A DNA stretch of 64,000 nucleotides, taken from the NCBI GenBank assembly GCA_017302435.1, contig JAFLDL010000007.1:53897-117896 (forward strand). The letters are read 5' to 3'. The position numbers were made by a program, and so were the translations under genes. Under the pieces are notes generated by a model that saw only the letters and a list, made by a program, of their open reading frames with translations, was not told the origin of the DNA and did not search any database. The DNA is from Candidatus Accumulibacter necessarius (lineage in GTDB: Bacteria > Pseudomonadota > Gammaproteobacteria > Burkholderiales > Rhodocyclaceae). Below are positions 21,665 to 30,617 of the stretch, piece by piece. Numbering within the stretch: the first letter of the stretch is position 1; each line of letters begins with the position of its first letter.

Positions 21665-22594
21665 ATGGCGATGCGAATCGGGATAGACCTTGGCGGTACC
21701 AAGATAGAACTTGTCGCTCTCGACGGATCGGGTCGGGTATTGCTTCGCCGCCGTCGGCCGACGCCGCAAGGCGACTACGAAGCGACTGTCAAGGCCGTCG
21801 GCGAACTGGTTGGAGCGGCCGAGCGGGAGCTTGGCCAGCGGGGCAGCGTTGGTATTGGCATTCCCGGTGCCGAGTCCTCCCTGAATGGCAGAATCAAGAA
21901 CGCAAACTCGACCTGGCTGATTGGCAGTGCCTTGCGGCATGACCTCGAGGAGCTGTTGCAACGCCAGATTCGCCTGGCCAACGATGCCAACTGTTTTGCC
22001 CTCTCCGAGGCCATTGACGGCGCCGGGCGCGGTGCAGAAGTCGTCTTCGGGGTCATTCTCGGCACCGGCATTGGCGGTGGCATCGTCGTTGGCCGGCGCG
22101 TGCTGACGGGCACCAATCGAATTGCCGGCGAATGGGGCCACAATCCACTGCCGTTTCTGGAAGACGAAGACCAGCCACAGCCGAAATGCTACTGTGGGCG
22201 CGTGGGTTGTGTCGAAACCTGGCTCTCCGGTCCCGGGCTTTGTGGCGACCACCAGCGTCATGGCGGCGAGTCAATCACCGCGGAGGGAATAGCTGCCCGA
22301 GCCGATGCGGGCGATAGTGTCTGCGAGGCGAGCCTCCGGCGCTATGAAGGACGCCTGGCAAGAGCGTTGGCCCTGGTGGTCAATATTCTCGACCCTGACG
22401 TGATCGTCCTCGGTGGCGGCCTCTCCAACATCGAGCGGCTGTACCTCACGGTGCCGGAGCTGTTGGCAACACATGTCTTCTCTGATCACGTCGATACTCG
22501 ACTGCTGCGTAACCAACACGGCGACTCGTCCGGCGTGCGTGGCGCCGCCTGGCTCTGGGATGCGCATTGGGACGGTAGCTTTGCCAGCGGTTGA
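21665..22594 (+). CDS. ROK-family sugar kinase (fructokinase/N-acetylglucosamine kinase type)
   Basis: 309 residues. The ATP-binding opening IGIDLGGTKIELVALD is followed by NANSTWLIG, the catalytic NDANCFALSEA, GVILGTGIGGGI, and the ROK zinc motif CYCGRVGCVETW after EWGHNPLPF. The zinc motif and ExGH define ROK kinases; the exact sugar (glucose, fructose or N-acetylglucosamine) cannot be fixed. ATG 21665 is chosen because GGAAGC sits just upstream; other in-frame starts lie at 21623 and 21650. An MFS transporter gene follows within 80 bases, so the pair may take up and phosphorylate one substrate, which is inference. Confidence 0.9.
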   Translation: MAMRIGIDLGGTKIELVALDGSGRVLLRRRRPTPQGDYEATVKAVGELVGAAERELGQRGSVGIGIPGAESSLNGRIKNANSTWLIGSALRHDLEELLQRQIRLANDANCFALSEAIDGAGRGAEVVFGVILGTGIGGGIVVGRRVLTGTNRIAGEWGHNPLPFLEDEDQPQPKCYCGRVGCVETWLSGPGLCGDHQRHGGESITAEGIAARADAGDSVCEASLRRYEGRLARALALVVNILDPDVIVLGGGLSNIERLYLTVPELLATHVFSDHVDTRLLRNQHGDSSGVRGAAWLWDAHWDGSFASG

Positions 22595-22670
22595 TTGCGC
22601 TGACCGGACGGGAATCGACCAAGCGAGTCAATGGCCGGGCAGAACGGGGCGAAGGAGCACCATACAAACC

Positions 22671-23870
22671 ATGCTGTGGATGAAACTCTTCTTGCCCTTC
22701 GCCGGCGCCTATTTCCTCTCCTACCTCTATCGAACGGCGAATGCCGTCATTGGACCGGTACTCAGCGCCGAGCTGGCCCTGGGTGCAGCTGGCCTTGGCC
22801 TGCTGACCAGTGCCTACTTTCTCTCCTTCGCTGCTGCCCAACTGCCGCTCGGCATGTTGCTCGACCGCTTCGGGGCTCGACGCGTCGAATCCGGGCTGCT
22901 GTTGATCGCGGCCGTCGGCGCGGCCGTCTTCGCCCTTGGTCAGGGGATCGCTGAACTGGCGGTCGGCCGTGCGCTTATCGGACTGGGTGTTTCGGCATGC
23001 CTGATGGCTGCCTTCAAGGCCTTTTCACTGTGGTTTCCGGCCGAGCGGCAGGCTTCGCTAACCGGCTGGATCATGACCTCGGGTGGCCTCGGAGCGCTGG
23101 CTGCCACGGCCCCGCTCGAAGCAGCCCTGCAACTCGCCGGCTGGCGGGAGATCTTCTTCGCCTTGGCCGGACTGACCCTGGCTGTCGCCTTCTGGCTGTT
23201 CTTCAGCGTCCCCGAGCACAGGGACGGCGGTCAGCCGGCACCGCTGGCCGCTCAGTTCTCCGGCGTCAGGGCGATCTTCGGCAGTGCGCACTTCTGGCGC
23301 TTTGCGCCAGTGGGATTGATGCTCACCGGTGGCTTCATGGCAGTGCAAAGCCTGTGGTCGATATCCTGGCTCATGCAGGTCAATGGCTATACTCGCGCCA
23401 GGGCGGCAGAGCACATGGCCGGGATGAGCATCGCGATGCTGGTGGCCTACATGCTCATCGGGCTGCTGGCCACCGGACTGGCCCGCCGCGGTATCAGACC
23501 CGGAATGCTGCTCGGTGGTGGGCTAGGCCTTTCCTTGCTGACGCTCGCCTTGATCGCCACCGAGGCCCTACCACAAACCCATCTGCTGTGGGTCGCTTAC
23601 GGCACCTTTTCAAGCTTTGGAACCCTGGCCTATCCGCAGGCGGCCGCCGGCTTTTCCGTCGCGCTCTCCGGCCGGGTCAACACGGCGCTGAACCTGATGG
23701 TTTTTGTTGGTGCCTTTGCCGTGCAATGGGGCATCGGTCTGCTGATCGACGTGCTGCAAACGCTGGGGCACAGTATGGCAACGGCCCACCGCCATACGTT
23801 CCTTGCCTTGCTTGCCACACAGATCATTGCCTACGCCTGGTTCTGCCTCGCGAGCCACCGAGCACGTTGA
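22671..23870 (+). CDS. Major facilitator superfamily transporter
   Basis: 399 residues with about twelve hydrophobic helices. The MFS loop motif between helices 2 and 3 is present (GMLLDRFGARRVES), after SYLYRTANAVIGPVL and TSAYFLSFAAAQLP. The pattern resembles the nitrate/nitrite-porter-like and hexuronate branches, but the substrate is not predictable. A GAAGGAG ribosome site lies 13 bases before the ATG, rather far; ATG 22680 is an alternative. The gene follows the ROK kinase in the same direction. Confidence 0.88.
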   Translation: MLWMKLFLPFAGAYFLSYLYRTANAVIGPVLSAELALGAAGLGLLTSAYFLSFAAAQLPLGMLLDRFGARRVESGLLLIAAVGAAVFALGQGIAELAVGRALIGLGVSACLMAAFKAFSLWFPAERQASLTGWIMTSGGLGALAATAPLEAALQLAGWREIFFALAGLTLAVAFWLFFSVPEHRDGGQPAPLAAQFSGVRAIFGSAHFWRFAPVGLMLTGGFMAVQSLWSISWLMQVNGYTRARAAEHMAGMSIAMLVAYMLIGLLATGLARRGIRPGMLLGGGLGLSLLTLALIATEALPQTHLLWVAYGTFSSFGTLAYPQAAAGFSVALSGRVNTALNLMVFVGAFAVQWGIGLLIDVLQTLGHSMATAHRHTFLALLATQIIAYAWFCLASHRAR

Positions 23871-23933
23871 CCGGGTAGGGAAATCGGGTGGTGCCCGCTT
23901 TGCGAAAGCCGCGCGGGAGCCCGCAACCGACGC

Positions 23934-25190
23934 TCAGCGGTACAGCGGCAAAGCTGCCAAGCGGCGCTCGATCTCTGTCGTCACCTGCCGATAGGCGGCG
24001 TTGTCACCAGCGCCAAAGCGCTGTTCAAAGTCGGCTGCAGCCAAAGGCTCGGGCAGCCCATCCAGGGAGGGCGCCAGGTCGGCGTCGGTCAGTGTTCTGC
24101 GGAGAGCGTTCTCGAGGTGCGGCGAGCCGCTGGCAACCAGTTCGCCAAAGCGGGTGCCGGCACGATCTGCCGCCAGATCCGCAAAGGAGAAACCGCTACC
24201 GCCTCGGGAGTCCTGGATCTCCTTGAACAGGCCGACTGCATTTGCCGCGGGCTCGCCAGCCCAGGCCGCCAGAGCAGCTGAAACGACAAAGTGCTGAGCA
24301 CTGTCGTGACGCCCGAACAGGGTCAGCTTCACTCGCCGTGGACGAGGCCACTTGGCTGATTCCGGCAACACGACAGCGAGGTTGCTTCCGGTCAGATAGG
24401 TCGCCAGCACCAGCAGCGCCGCGCGGCCCTCCTGTGGGGTGGGGTCACCACAGCATGCCATCAGCGGCGTCAGAACCTTGCTCACCGGAACGTTGGCGCG
24501 GTTGGCGTAGGTATCAAGAAGACGCGCCAACGCTCGTTGGGCAGCCTCCATGCGAACGATCTCTTGCGGCGTAAAGGCGAGCCTCCGCGCCTGTTCAAGC
24601 AGGCCCGGCTGCCAGGTGTAGCGGACCTCCACGTTGCCCTGATCCGGCTCGAACACCAGGTGACGGATGGCCTGCCTCGCCACTTTCCAGTCGTCGGCAA
24701 AGCCGGCGCTTCTGATCGCCGAGGCGATAAGCCATTCGGCGAGCCCGGCCGGAATCGGCAAGGAGGAAATCGAGGCCTTGACAACCCGCGGCTCACCCGC
24801 AACCGCCTCGAAAGCCGTGCGCAGATTCAGGTAGCGGGGTCCAGGCACGCCGGGAATGCGGACAGTCATGCGCACTTCAGCGGTATCGTCGGCAAGGAAG
24901 AAGGCGCCGCGGGCGCCCAGACTACGGCTTGCCAGATGGTTGATGGCGGCATCAATCAACGCCGCGGGAATGACGGCTGTCCGCTCATCCCCCTTTTGGA
25001 GATGACGTGGGTCGTTGCTTGCCAACAGGCGTTTGGCCTCGGCAATCGACGATTGCGAAATGGTCTCGCCACGGCTGACCAGCGGCACCTGATCGAGCGC
25101 GGAGAAAAAGAGGGTCGCTGCGAGCAGGAGCGGCAAGAACAACAGCGCCGCCGTCACCGCCCCCCGGAACAGCGTACGGCGCACGGTCAC
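23934..25190 (-). CDS. Uncharacterised membrane-anchored protein coupled to exopolyphosphatase
   Basis: 418 residues; I recognise no named family. One N-terminal membrane segment (about residues 10-33) is followed by a long soluble region, presumably periplasmic. A conserved-looking C-terminal block reads HFVVSAALAAWAGEPAANAV, KEIQDSRGGSGFSFADLAADRAGTRFGE, with one His and several acidic residues. The middle holds LVLATYLTGSNLAVVLP. The start is GTG at 25190 and overlaps the ppx stop (GTGA), so translation follows ppx directly. Coupling suggests a role connected with polyphosphate or envelope phosphate, but this is inference. Confidence 0.75.
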   Translation of the reverse strand: MTVRRTLFRGAVTAALLFLPLLLAATLFFSALDQVPLVSRGETISQSSIAEAKRLLASNDPRHLQKGDERTAVIPAALIDAAINHLASRSLGARGAFFLADDTAEVRMTVRIPGVPGPRYLNLRTAFEAVAGEPRVVKASISSLPIPAGLAEWLIASAIRSAGFADDWKVARQAIRHLVFEPDQGNVEVRYTWQPGLLEQARRLAFTPQEIVRMEAAQRALARLLDTYANRANVPVSKVLTPLMACCGDPTPQEGRAALLVLATYLTGSNLAVVLPESAKWPRPRRVKLTLFGRHDSAQHFVVSAALAAWAGEPAANAVGLFKEIQDSRGGSGFSFADLAADRAGTRFGELVASGSPHLENALRRTLTDADLAPSLDGLPEPLAAADFEQRFGAGDNAAYRQVTTEIERRLAALPLYR

Positions 25191-26731
25191 GATTGGGGGT
25201 CGCCTCCTGCCGCCGGCGTCGGCTCGACGCCGGCGGCACCACTGCCAAGCCGCAGGTCAAAACCTGCTTTTCGGAGCAGCCGTGCTTCCATCTGGAGGTC
25301 TGCGCGAGTCAACGGGTGCGCCGTCAGCCAACCCGAAGGAAAAACCAGGTGCATCCGCTGCCCATCGACACGCAGGCTGATCGCCGGCAGTGGTTCGTTG
25401 CTGCGGCCACGATGCAGTACCACCGCCAGGCGGAGGAGTGCGCAGAGACGGCGAGCGGTCCGCACACTGTCCCTTGGCAACTCGGCAAACGCATCATCGG
25501 GAAACGACCGCCGATGTCGCCTGACCAGAGCCGCGAGCAGCTGCTGATCATCGCGCGAGTAGCCCGGCAGATCAGAGTGTTGCAGGACATACGCCCCGTG
25601 TCGGTGATACTGGTCATGGGTCAGCAGCAGGCCGATCTCGTGCAAGCGGGCAGCTCGTTCGAGGACGTCGCGTGACTCCTTTCCCGTCAATCCCCATTTC
25701 GCTCTCACCTGTCGCAGCAGATCAAGCGCCGAAGCACTTACCCGCGCGGCCTGGGCCTCGTCGAGACCGAAGCGGCGCGTGACATCCGCGATGGTCCGAT
25801 CACGTACATCCTCGTGGCGGATGCGACCGAGAAGATCATAGATCAGCCCTTCGCGCAGGGCCCCTTCTGATACCTCCATTTGCTCAATGCCGAGCGCCTC
25901 GCACAAGCCATGCAGGACGACGAAGCCGCCGACGAAGACGCGGGCGCGGGCAGGATCCAGCTGCCAACGGCTGGCCAAGGCCGAGGTATCTCGCACCTCG
26001 AGCAAAGCCGCCCGCAACCGCCGCAATCCTTCGAGCGAGATTCCCTCGCGACTCCAGCCCTCGCTGTTGAGGACCCCCTGGATGGCCTTGATCGATCCGG
26101 AAGCTCCCGTGGTCACCTCCCAACCGCGCGCCAGATACTCTTCACGGAACGGTTCAAGGTTGAGCTGCACCAGCAACTCCGCCTCGCGCAGGCGCCCCGC
26201 CGTCACCCGACCGTCGGCGAAACAGGAACGGCTCAGGCTGACGCAACCCATCCGCAGACTCGCCAAGTGCAAAGGATCAAACTGTTCCCCGACGATCAGT
26301 TCGGTACTGCCACCACCAATATCGATCACCAGCCGCTGCCCGGCGACGTCACCGACGCTATGGGCGACACCAAGGTAGATCAGGCGGGCTTCTTCCTGTC
26401 CGCTGACGATCTCCACCCGATGGCCAAGGAGCTGCTCGGCTCGGGCGACGAACTCTGCACTGTTTCGTGCCTGGCGCAGAGTATTGGTGCCGACGATACG
26501 CAGTCGGGCCGGCGGGATGTGCCGCAACCTCTGGCCAAAACGAGCCAGACAATCAAGCGCCCCCTGTTGCGAAGCGGGCGAAAGCCGGTTTCGGCCATCC
26601 AGTCCGGCGGCCAGTTGGACCATCTCGCGCAATCGGTCGAGAATCTGAACATGCCCGTTCGCAATGCGCGCGACAATCATGTGAAAACTGTTCGAACCCA
26701 GGTCAATCGCTGCCACAAACTCGGAAGGCAC
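25187..26731 (-). CDS. ppx: Exopolyphosphatase, Ppx/GppA family
   Basis: 514 residues. Ppx releases orthophosphate from the end of polyphosphate; GppA relatives hydrolyse pppGpp. The ASKHA phosphatase fold is shown by AAIDLGSNSFHMIVARI, SGQEEARLIYLGVA, VIDIGGGSTELIVGE, and GCVSLSRSCFADG, followed by the C-terminal HD-like region (ERAARLHEIGLLLTHDQYHRHGAYVL). I choose GTG at 26731 because AGGAGT lies six bases upstream and the fold begins within eight residues. Length above 500 favours Ppx over shorter GppA-only forms. It is followed without gap by an unknown membrane protein. Confidence 0.95.
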   Translation of the reverse strand: MPSEFVAAIDLGSNSFHMIVARIANGHVQILDRLREMVQLAAGLDGRNRLSPASQQGALDCLARFGQRLRHIPPARLRIVGTNTLRQARNSAEFVARAEQLLGHRVEIVSGQEEARLIYLGVAHSVGDVAGQRLVIDIGGGSTELIVGEQFDPLHLASLRMGCVSLSRSCFADGRVTAGRLREAELLVQLNLEPFREEYLARGWEVTTGASGSIKAIQGVLNSEGWSREGISLEGLRRLRAALLEVRDTSALASRWQLDPARARVFVGGFVVLHGLCEALGIEQMEVSEGALREGLIYDLLGRIRHEDVRDRTIADVTRRFGLDEAQAARVSASALDLLRQVRAKWGLTGKESRDVLERAARLHEIGLLLTHDQYHRHGAYVLQHSDLPGYSRDDQQLLAALVRRHRRSFPDDAFAELPRDSVRTARRLCALLRLAVVLHRGRSNEPLPAISLRVDGQRMHLVFPSGWLTAHPLTRADLQMEARLLRKAGFDLRLGSGAAGVEPTPAAGGDPQS

Positions 26732-27132
26732 AACAGGACTCCTCAAAATGATAGGGAAAAAACGCGGCCCGCCTCGCGGCTGCGAGCCGGAAACCGGCCT
26801 CACGTTCCATGGCCAGACCGCAGCGCGCGACGCGCTTGCCGCCGCGCCAGAAGCCAGGTCCGCGCTTCTTTGCCGGTACCATTCCGCGCCGCATGCCGGC
26901 GGTGCCAGGCCCCGTTTCTCCAGGCGACACTACGATAGCTGCTATGGTCGCCAAACGCTGTGCGATGCTTCACGTGGCAAGGGAAAAGCAGCTACGGCGG
27001 AAGTATCCTAGCGCTGGGTGCCCCAGTCAATCCTGGCGTCGCCCCGTCCTGAAGCACTCTGTTGTAAACCGCCAGAATGCGAGTACTCGGCGAGGGCAGC
27101 GGGTTGGAAGGACAATTCACCCGCGGTTGGGA
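26732..27132. other. Intergenic stretch between priA and ppx
   Basis: About 400 bases. Arg/Pro-rich open frames exist on both strands but have no ribosome site or domain and look accidental. The ppx ribosome site (minus strand, 26738-26743) is here. A CACGTG core near 26970 is surrounded by sequence that departs from the parS consensus at four positions. No tRNA or terminator was found. Confidence 0.5.
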
Positions 27133-29163
27133 TCAGAACTCGAAGGGGTCGACTTCCAGATGCCAACGCAGTCGCGAGGGCGACTTGATGGCGTCAAGCT
27201 GGGTGACCCAGTGGCCAAGAAAGCGCTGCAACGTACGCCGTGACGACGACTCGACAAGTAGCTGGCCACGTTCCAGGCTGGCTCTGCGGGACAGACGCAT
27301 CGGTACCGGGTCGTAGAAGGTCACCAGAGGTTCCTCCTTGGGCAATGGACAGCCGCGCGCAGCAGCAAGAAAGCACAAAGCATCGGCCATTCGGGGCGCC
27401 TCCGCACGCAACATGGCCTGATAGGTGTAGGGCGGGAAACCGGCCTGCTGCCTTTCCCTGAGCTGTGCCGCCGCGAAGGCCTGGTAATCATGTCGAACCA
27501 CGGCGTCGTAGAGCGGATGGTCGGGAAATTGGGTCTGCAGCAGCATCTCACCTGGCCTCTCGGCTCGCCCAGCGCGGCCGGCAACCTGCATCAGCTGGGC
27601 GAAAAGACGCTCGGGCGCGCGCCAGTCGGCAGCGAACAATGCCGCGTCAGGAGCAATCGCACCGACCAAAGTAAGTTTGGGAAAATCATGGCCTTTGGCC
27701 AGCATCTGAGTCCCGACGAGAATGTCCGCCTCGCCGCCCTCTATTCTTGCTACCAGTGCTTCCCATTGCCGGCGGCTGCTCGCCGAGTCCCGGTCGACGC
27801 GGAGGATGCGCGCCTCTGGGAAGCGCTCCGTTAGCGCTGCCTCGATACGTTGGGTACCGCGACCAAAAGCGCTGATGTCCTGGTTACCACAGGTAGGGCA
27901 GTGCCTTGGTACCCGCGCCTCGAAGCCGCAATGGTGGCAGCGCAGGCAGTGGTCAGCGAGGTGGAGAACCAGATTGGCAGCGCAACGATGACAATGTGAC
28001 GTCCAACCGCAGGCAGGACAGGCCAGTACCGGCGCATAGCCGCGCCGGTTGAGGAAGACGAGACTCTGCTCGGCCCGCGCCAGACGTTCCTCGATGGCCA
28101 CCAGCAGGGCCCTGGAGAGTCCTTCCTCCGGCTTGTCGACGCGCGTATCTATGGTTCGGACCAGCGGCAGGCGCGCACCTTCTACCGCTCGCTGCTGCAG
28201 CGAAAGCAAGCGATAGCGTCCACCTCCATCATTGCCGGTGGCATTGGCCCAACTCTCCAGCGAAGGTGTTGCCGAGCCAAGGACAATCGGGATGTGACTG
28301 TCGCGCGCACGGAAGACGGCAAGGTCGCGTGCCGAGTAGCGAATCCCGTCCTTCTGCTTGAACGACGAATCATGTTCTTCATCAACCACGATCAGGCCCA
28401 GTTCGGGCAAGGGGACAAAAACTGCCAGGCGAGTGCCAAGAACGATCCGTGCCCCACCGGTCAAAGCAGCCCGCCAGTTGCGGCCACGCGCTGCGTCCCC
28501 CAACTCGCTATGCAGGCTGACTAGGCCGGCATTCGGAAAGCGCGCCGTGAGACGGGCTTCAAGTTGCGGCGTCAGGTTGATTTCCGGCACCAGGAGCAAC
28601 GATTGCTGCCCGGCAGCCAGCGTACGCTCGATCATACGAAGGTAGACTTCGGTCTTGCCGCTACCCGTAACACCGTGCAACAGATAGGCACAGAAGCCGC
28701 CGGCGCCTTCGGCCATTGCCCTCAGCGCGGCTTCCTGTTCGAGCGTCAGCGCCGGAGCTTGCTGCGCCAGGGTCTGCGGAACCGCCCGCCGGCGCGCCCG
28801 AGCCTTGACCGGTGCAACCGAGCGCAACCCCGTGGGTAACGTCGAAAGCATGACCTGGCCAAGCGGTGCATGATAATAGGCTGCACAGAATTCAGTCAGG
28901 TGAAACCACGTGGCCGGCAGGCGAGGCACATCGCGCAGAACCGCAGTAACTGGTTTGAGCTGTGCGAGCGGCAGTTCGCTGGCTGCTGCCAATTCGACGA
29001 TGATACCGACCTTCTGGCGTTGACCGAAGGGAACACAGACCCGATAGCCAATGTCTGCCGTCGATAACTGCTCGTGGTCAGGAAGGCGGTAATCAAACAG
29101 GTGGCGCAACGGCACATCAAGCGCTACGCGGACGATTTGCAGCAGCAAGGAGTGGTCTGGCAT
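27133..29163 (-). CDS. priA: Primosomal protein N' (replication restart helicase PriA)
   Basis: 676 residues. The N-terminal DNA-binding region opens with VRVALDVPLRHLFDYRLP, followed by Walker A GVTGSGKTEVYLR, DEEHDSSFKQ, and SATPSLES. Eight zinc cysteines are arranged in CPACGWTSHCHRCAANLVLH, CLRCHHCGFEARVPRHCPTCG. Motifs V-VI read GTQMLAKGHDFPKLTLV and QVAGRAGRAERPGE. PriA reloads the replicative helicase at stalled forks. It is a little shorter than E. coli PriA (732). hemE follows downstream on the same strand after a 317-base AT-rich gap containing DnaA-like boxes. Confidence 0.97.
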   Translation of the reverse strand: MPDHSLLLQIVRVALDVPLRHLFDYRLPDHEQLSTADIGYRVCVPFGQRQKVGIIVELAAASELPLAQLKPVTAVLRDVPRLPATWFHLTEFCAAYYHAPLGQVMLSTLPTGLRSVAPVKARARRRAVPQTLAQQAPALTLEQEAALRAMAEGAGGFCAYLLHGVTGSGKTEVYLRMIERTLAAGQQSLLLVPEINLTPQLEARLTARFPNAGLVSLHSELGDAARGRNWRAALTGGARIVLGTRLAVFVPLPELGLIVVDEEHDSSFKQKDGIRYSARDLAVFRARDSHIPIVLGSATPSLESWANATGNDGGGRYRLLSLQQRAVEGARLPLVRTIDTRVDKPEEGLSRALLVAIEERLARAEQSLVFLNRRGYAPVLACPACGWTSHCHRCAANLVLHLADHCLRCHHCGFEARVPRHCPTCGNQDISAFGRGTQRIEAALTERFPEARILRVDRDSASSRRQWEALVARIEGGEADILVGTQMLAKGHDFPKLTLVGAIAPDAALFAADWRAPERLFAQLMQVAGRAGRAERPGEMLLQTQFPDHPLYDAVVRHDYQAFAAAQLRERQQAGFPPYTYQAMLRAEAPRMADALCFLAAARGCPLPKEEPLVTFYDPVPMRLSRRASLERGQLLVESSSRRTLQRFLGHWVTQLDAIKSPSRLRWHLEVDPFEF

Positions 29164-29480
29164 CGTTGAATGCGGGGAGTAGTGATATCACTTACCGCCG
29201 GAAGCTCGCGCCACTTCTGGTAATAGCGGTTAAGGTGTTCAGTTATCAGCTCTTTTTTTGCATTCACCGCGCCTGTGGAAAACTCTGTGGATGAGCCTAT
29301 CAACAAGTCGCTGGAAAGCTCATACCGCAAGGGTTTGGAGGCATCTGCCCAAAAAATAAGCGATTTATAATCCTCTATAAATCATCGGGTTATAAATAGT
29401 TAGCTGATTCTAGTCAGAGCCTCTGGTCGGCGCAAACGGGTAACCCAATTTCTGTGAACAAGTCAACGGGGCAGGGGTAT
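29164..29480. other. AT-rich hemE-priA intergenic region with DnaA-like boxes and inverted repeat
   Basis: 317 bases, much richer in A+T than the neighbours. Two DnaA-box-like sequences sit close together on the minus strand: TTTTCCACA (29274-29282) fits the TTWTNCACA consensus and TCATCCACA (29286-29294) has one mismatch. Further right, a perfect eight-base inverted repeat GATTTATA/TATAAATC (29362-29369, 29376-29383) lies in a run of A/T. This should also hold the priA promoter. It may be a DnaA-binding locus separate from oriC; no gene is credible here. Confidence 0.5.
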
Positions 29481-30557
29481 TCAATGCATTTTTTTTTGCG
29501 ACTTCCGGCTGTGTTCATGGACGGCATCGACCAGCGCGGTGACGTTCTCCGGTGGCGTAAACTGCGAAATCCCGTGACCTAGATTGAACACATGGCCGGT
29601 GTTGTCAAAGCCGTAGCTGTCCACGACCGTCCTGGCCTCGGCGGCCACCCGACCCGGCGAGGCGAAGAGCACCCCTGGATCAAGATTGCCCTGCAAGGCG
29701 ACCAGGTGACCAACTCGCCGACGTGCCTCGCCGATGTCAATCGTCCAATCCAAACCGATGGCATCGCATCCGGTCTCCGCGATCGATTCCAGCCATAGGC
29801 CACCGCCTTTGGTAAACACGATGGACGGTACCCGTTCTCCATCCCTCTCGCGAATCAAACTGGCAACGATACGTCGCAGGTAGGGCAACGAGAACTCATG
29901 GTAGGCTGCCGCAGAGAGCGAGCCGCCCCAGGAATCAAAGATCATGACAGCCTGTGCGCCGCAGTCGATCTGGGCATTGAGATAACTGCTCACCGCATCG
30001 GCGGTAACTGAAAGAATACGATGCAGCAGATCGGGGCGCTCGTAGAGCATCCGCTTGATGTGGCGGTAATCGCTGCTGGCAGCGCCTTCGACCATGTAGC
30101 AAGCCAGGGTATATGGACTGCCGGCAAAACCGATCAGTGGCACCGAGTTGTTCAACGCCCGCCTGATTTCAGACACTGCATCCATCACGTAGCGCAGATG
30201 ATCCCAGGGATCCGGTGCGCTGAGGTCGCGAATTGCCCATTCCTCGCGCAGCGGACGTTCAAAGCGGGGCCCTTCGCCATCGGTGAAGTAGAGCCCTAGC
30301 CCCATGGCATCCGGTACGGTGAGAATATCGGAAAAGAGGATCGCTGCATCCAGGTCGTAACGGGCAAGCGGCTGCAGTGTCACCTCACAGGCCAGAGCTG
30401 GGTTCATGCACAACTGCAGAAAACTGCCGGCACGCCGGCGGGTTTCGCAATACTCGGGCAGGTACCTGCCGGCCTGCCGCATCAGCCAGATAGGTGTCTG
30501 TTCCGTGGGCTCCCTGAGCAGGGCGCGCAGAAGACTGTCGTTGCAGGGTCGGGTCAC
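29481..30557 (-). CDS. hemE: Uroporphyrinogen decarboxylase
   Basis: 358 residues, usual length. HemE removes four acetate carboxyls from uroporphyrinogen III to form coproporphyrinogen III. Signatures are [19 protein letters not shown] at the N-terminus, the catalytic Asp in [51 protein letters not shown] and the C-terminal [18 protein letters not shown]. It lies between trkH and priA on one strand, a typical betaproteobacterial arrangement. Confidence 0.98.
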   Translation of the reverse strand: MTRPCNDSLLRALLREPTEQTPIWLMRQAGRYLPEYCETRRRAGSFLQLCMNPALACEVTLQPLARYDLDAAILFSDILTVPDAMGLGLYFTDGEGPRFERPLREEWAIRDLSAPDPWDHLRYVMDAVSEIRRALNNSVPLIGFAGSPYTLACYMVEGAASSDYRHIKRMLYERPDLLHRILSVTADAVSSYLNAQIDCGAQAVMIFDSWGGSLSAAAYHEFSLPYLRRIVASLIRERDGERVPSIVFTKGGGLWLESIAETGCDAIGLDWTIDIGEARRRVGHLVALQGNLDPGVLFASPGRVAAEARTVVDSYGFDNTGHVFNLGHGISQFTPPENVTALVDAVHEHSRKSQKKMH

Positions 30558-30617
30558 GTCAAATTCCGCCAGAAAAAGGAGAGGCGCCGGAAAAGGAAGA
30601 TTATCCGCCTTTAGCCC

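Noticed and set aside
26965-26982. Possible third parS near TTCACGTGG
   Set aside because: Only the CACGTG core and part of the flank fit; four defined positions depart from TGTTNCACGTGNAACA.
26809-27243. Arg/Pro-rich plus-strand frame between ppx and priA
   Set aside because: No ribosome site or domain; extends into priA coding sequence and looks accidental.
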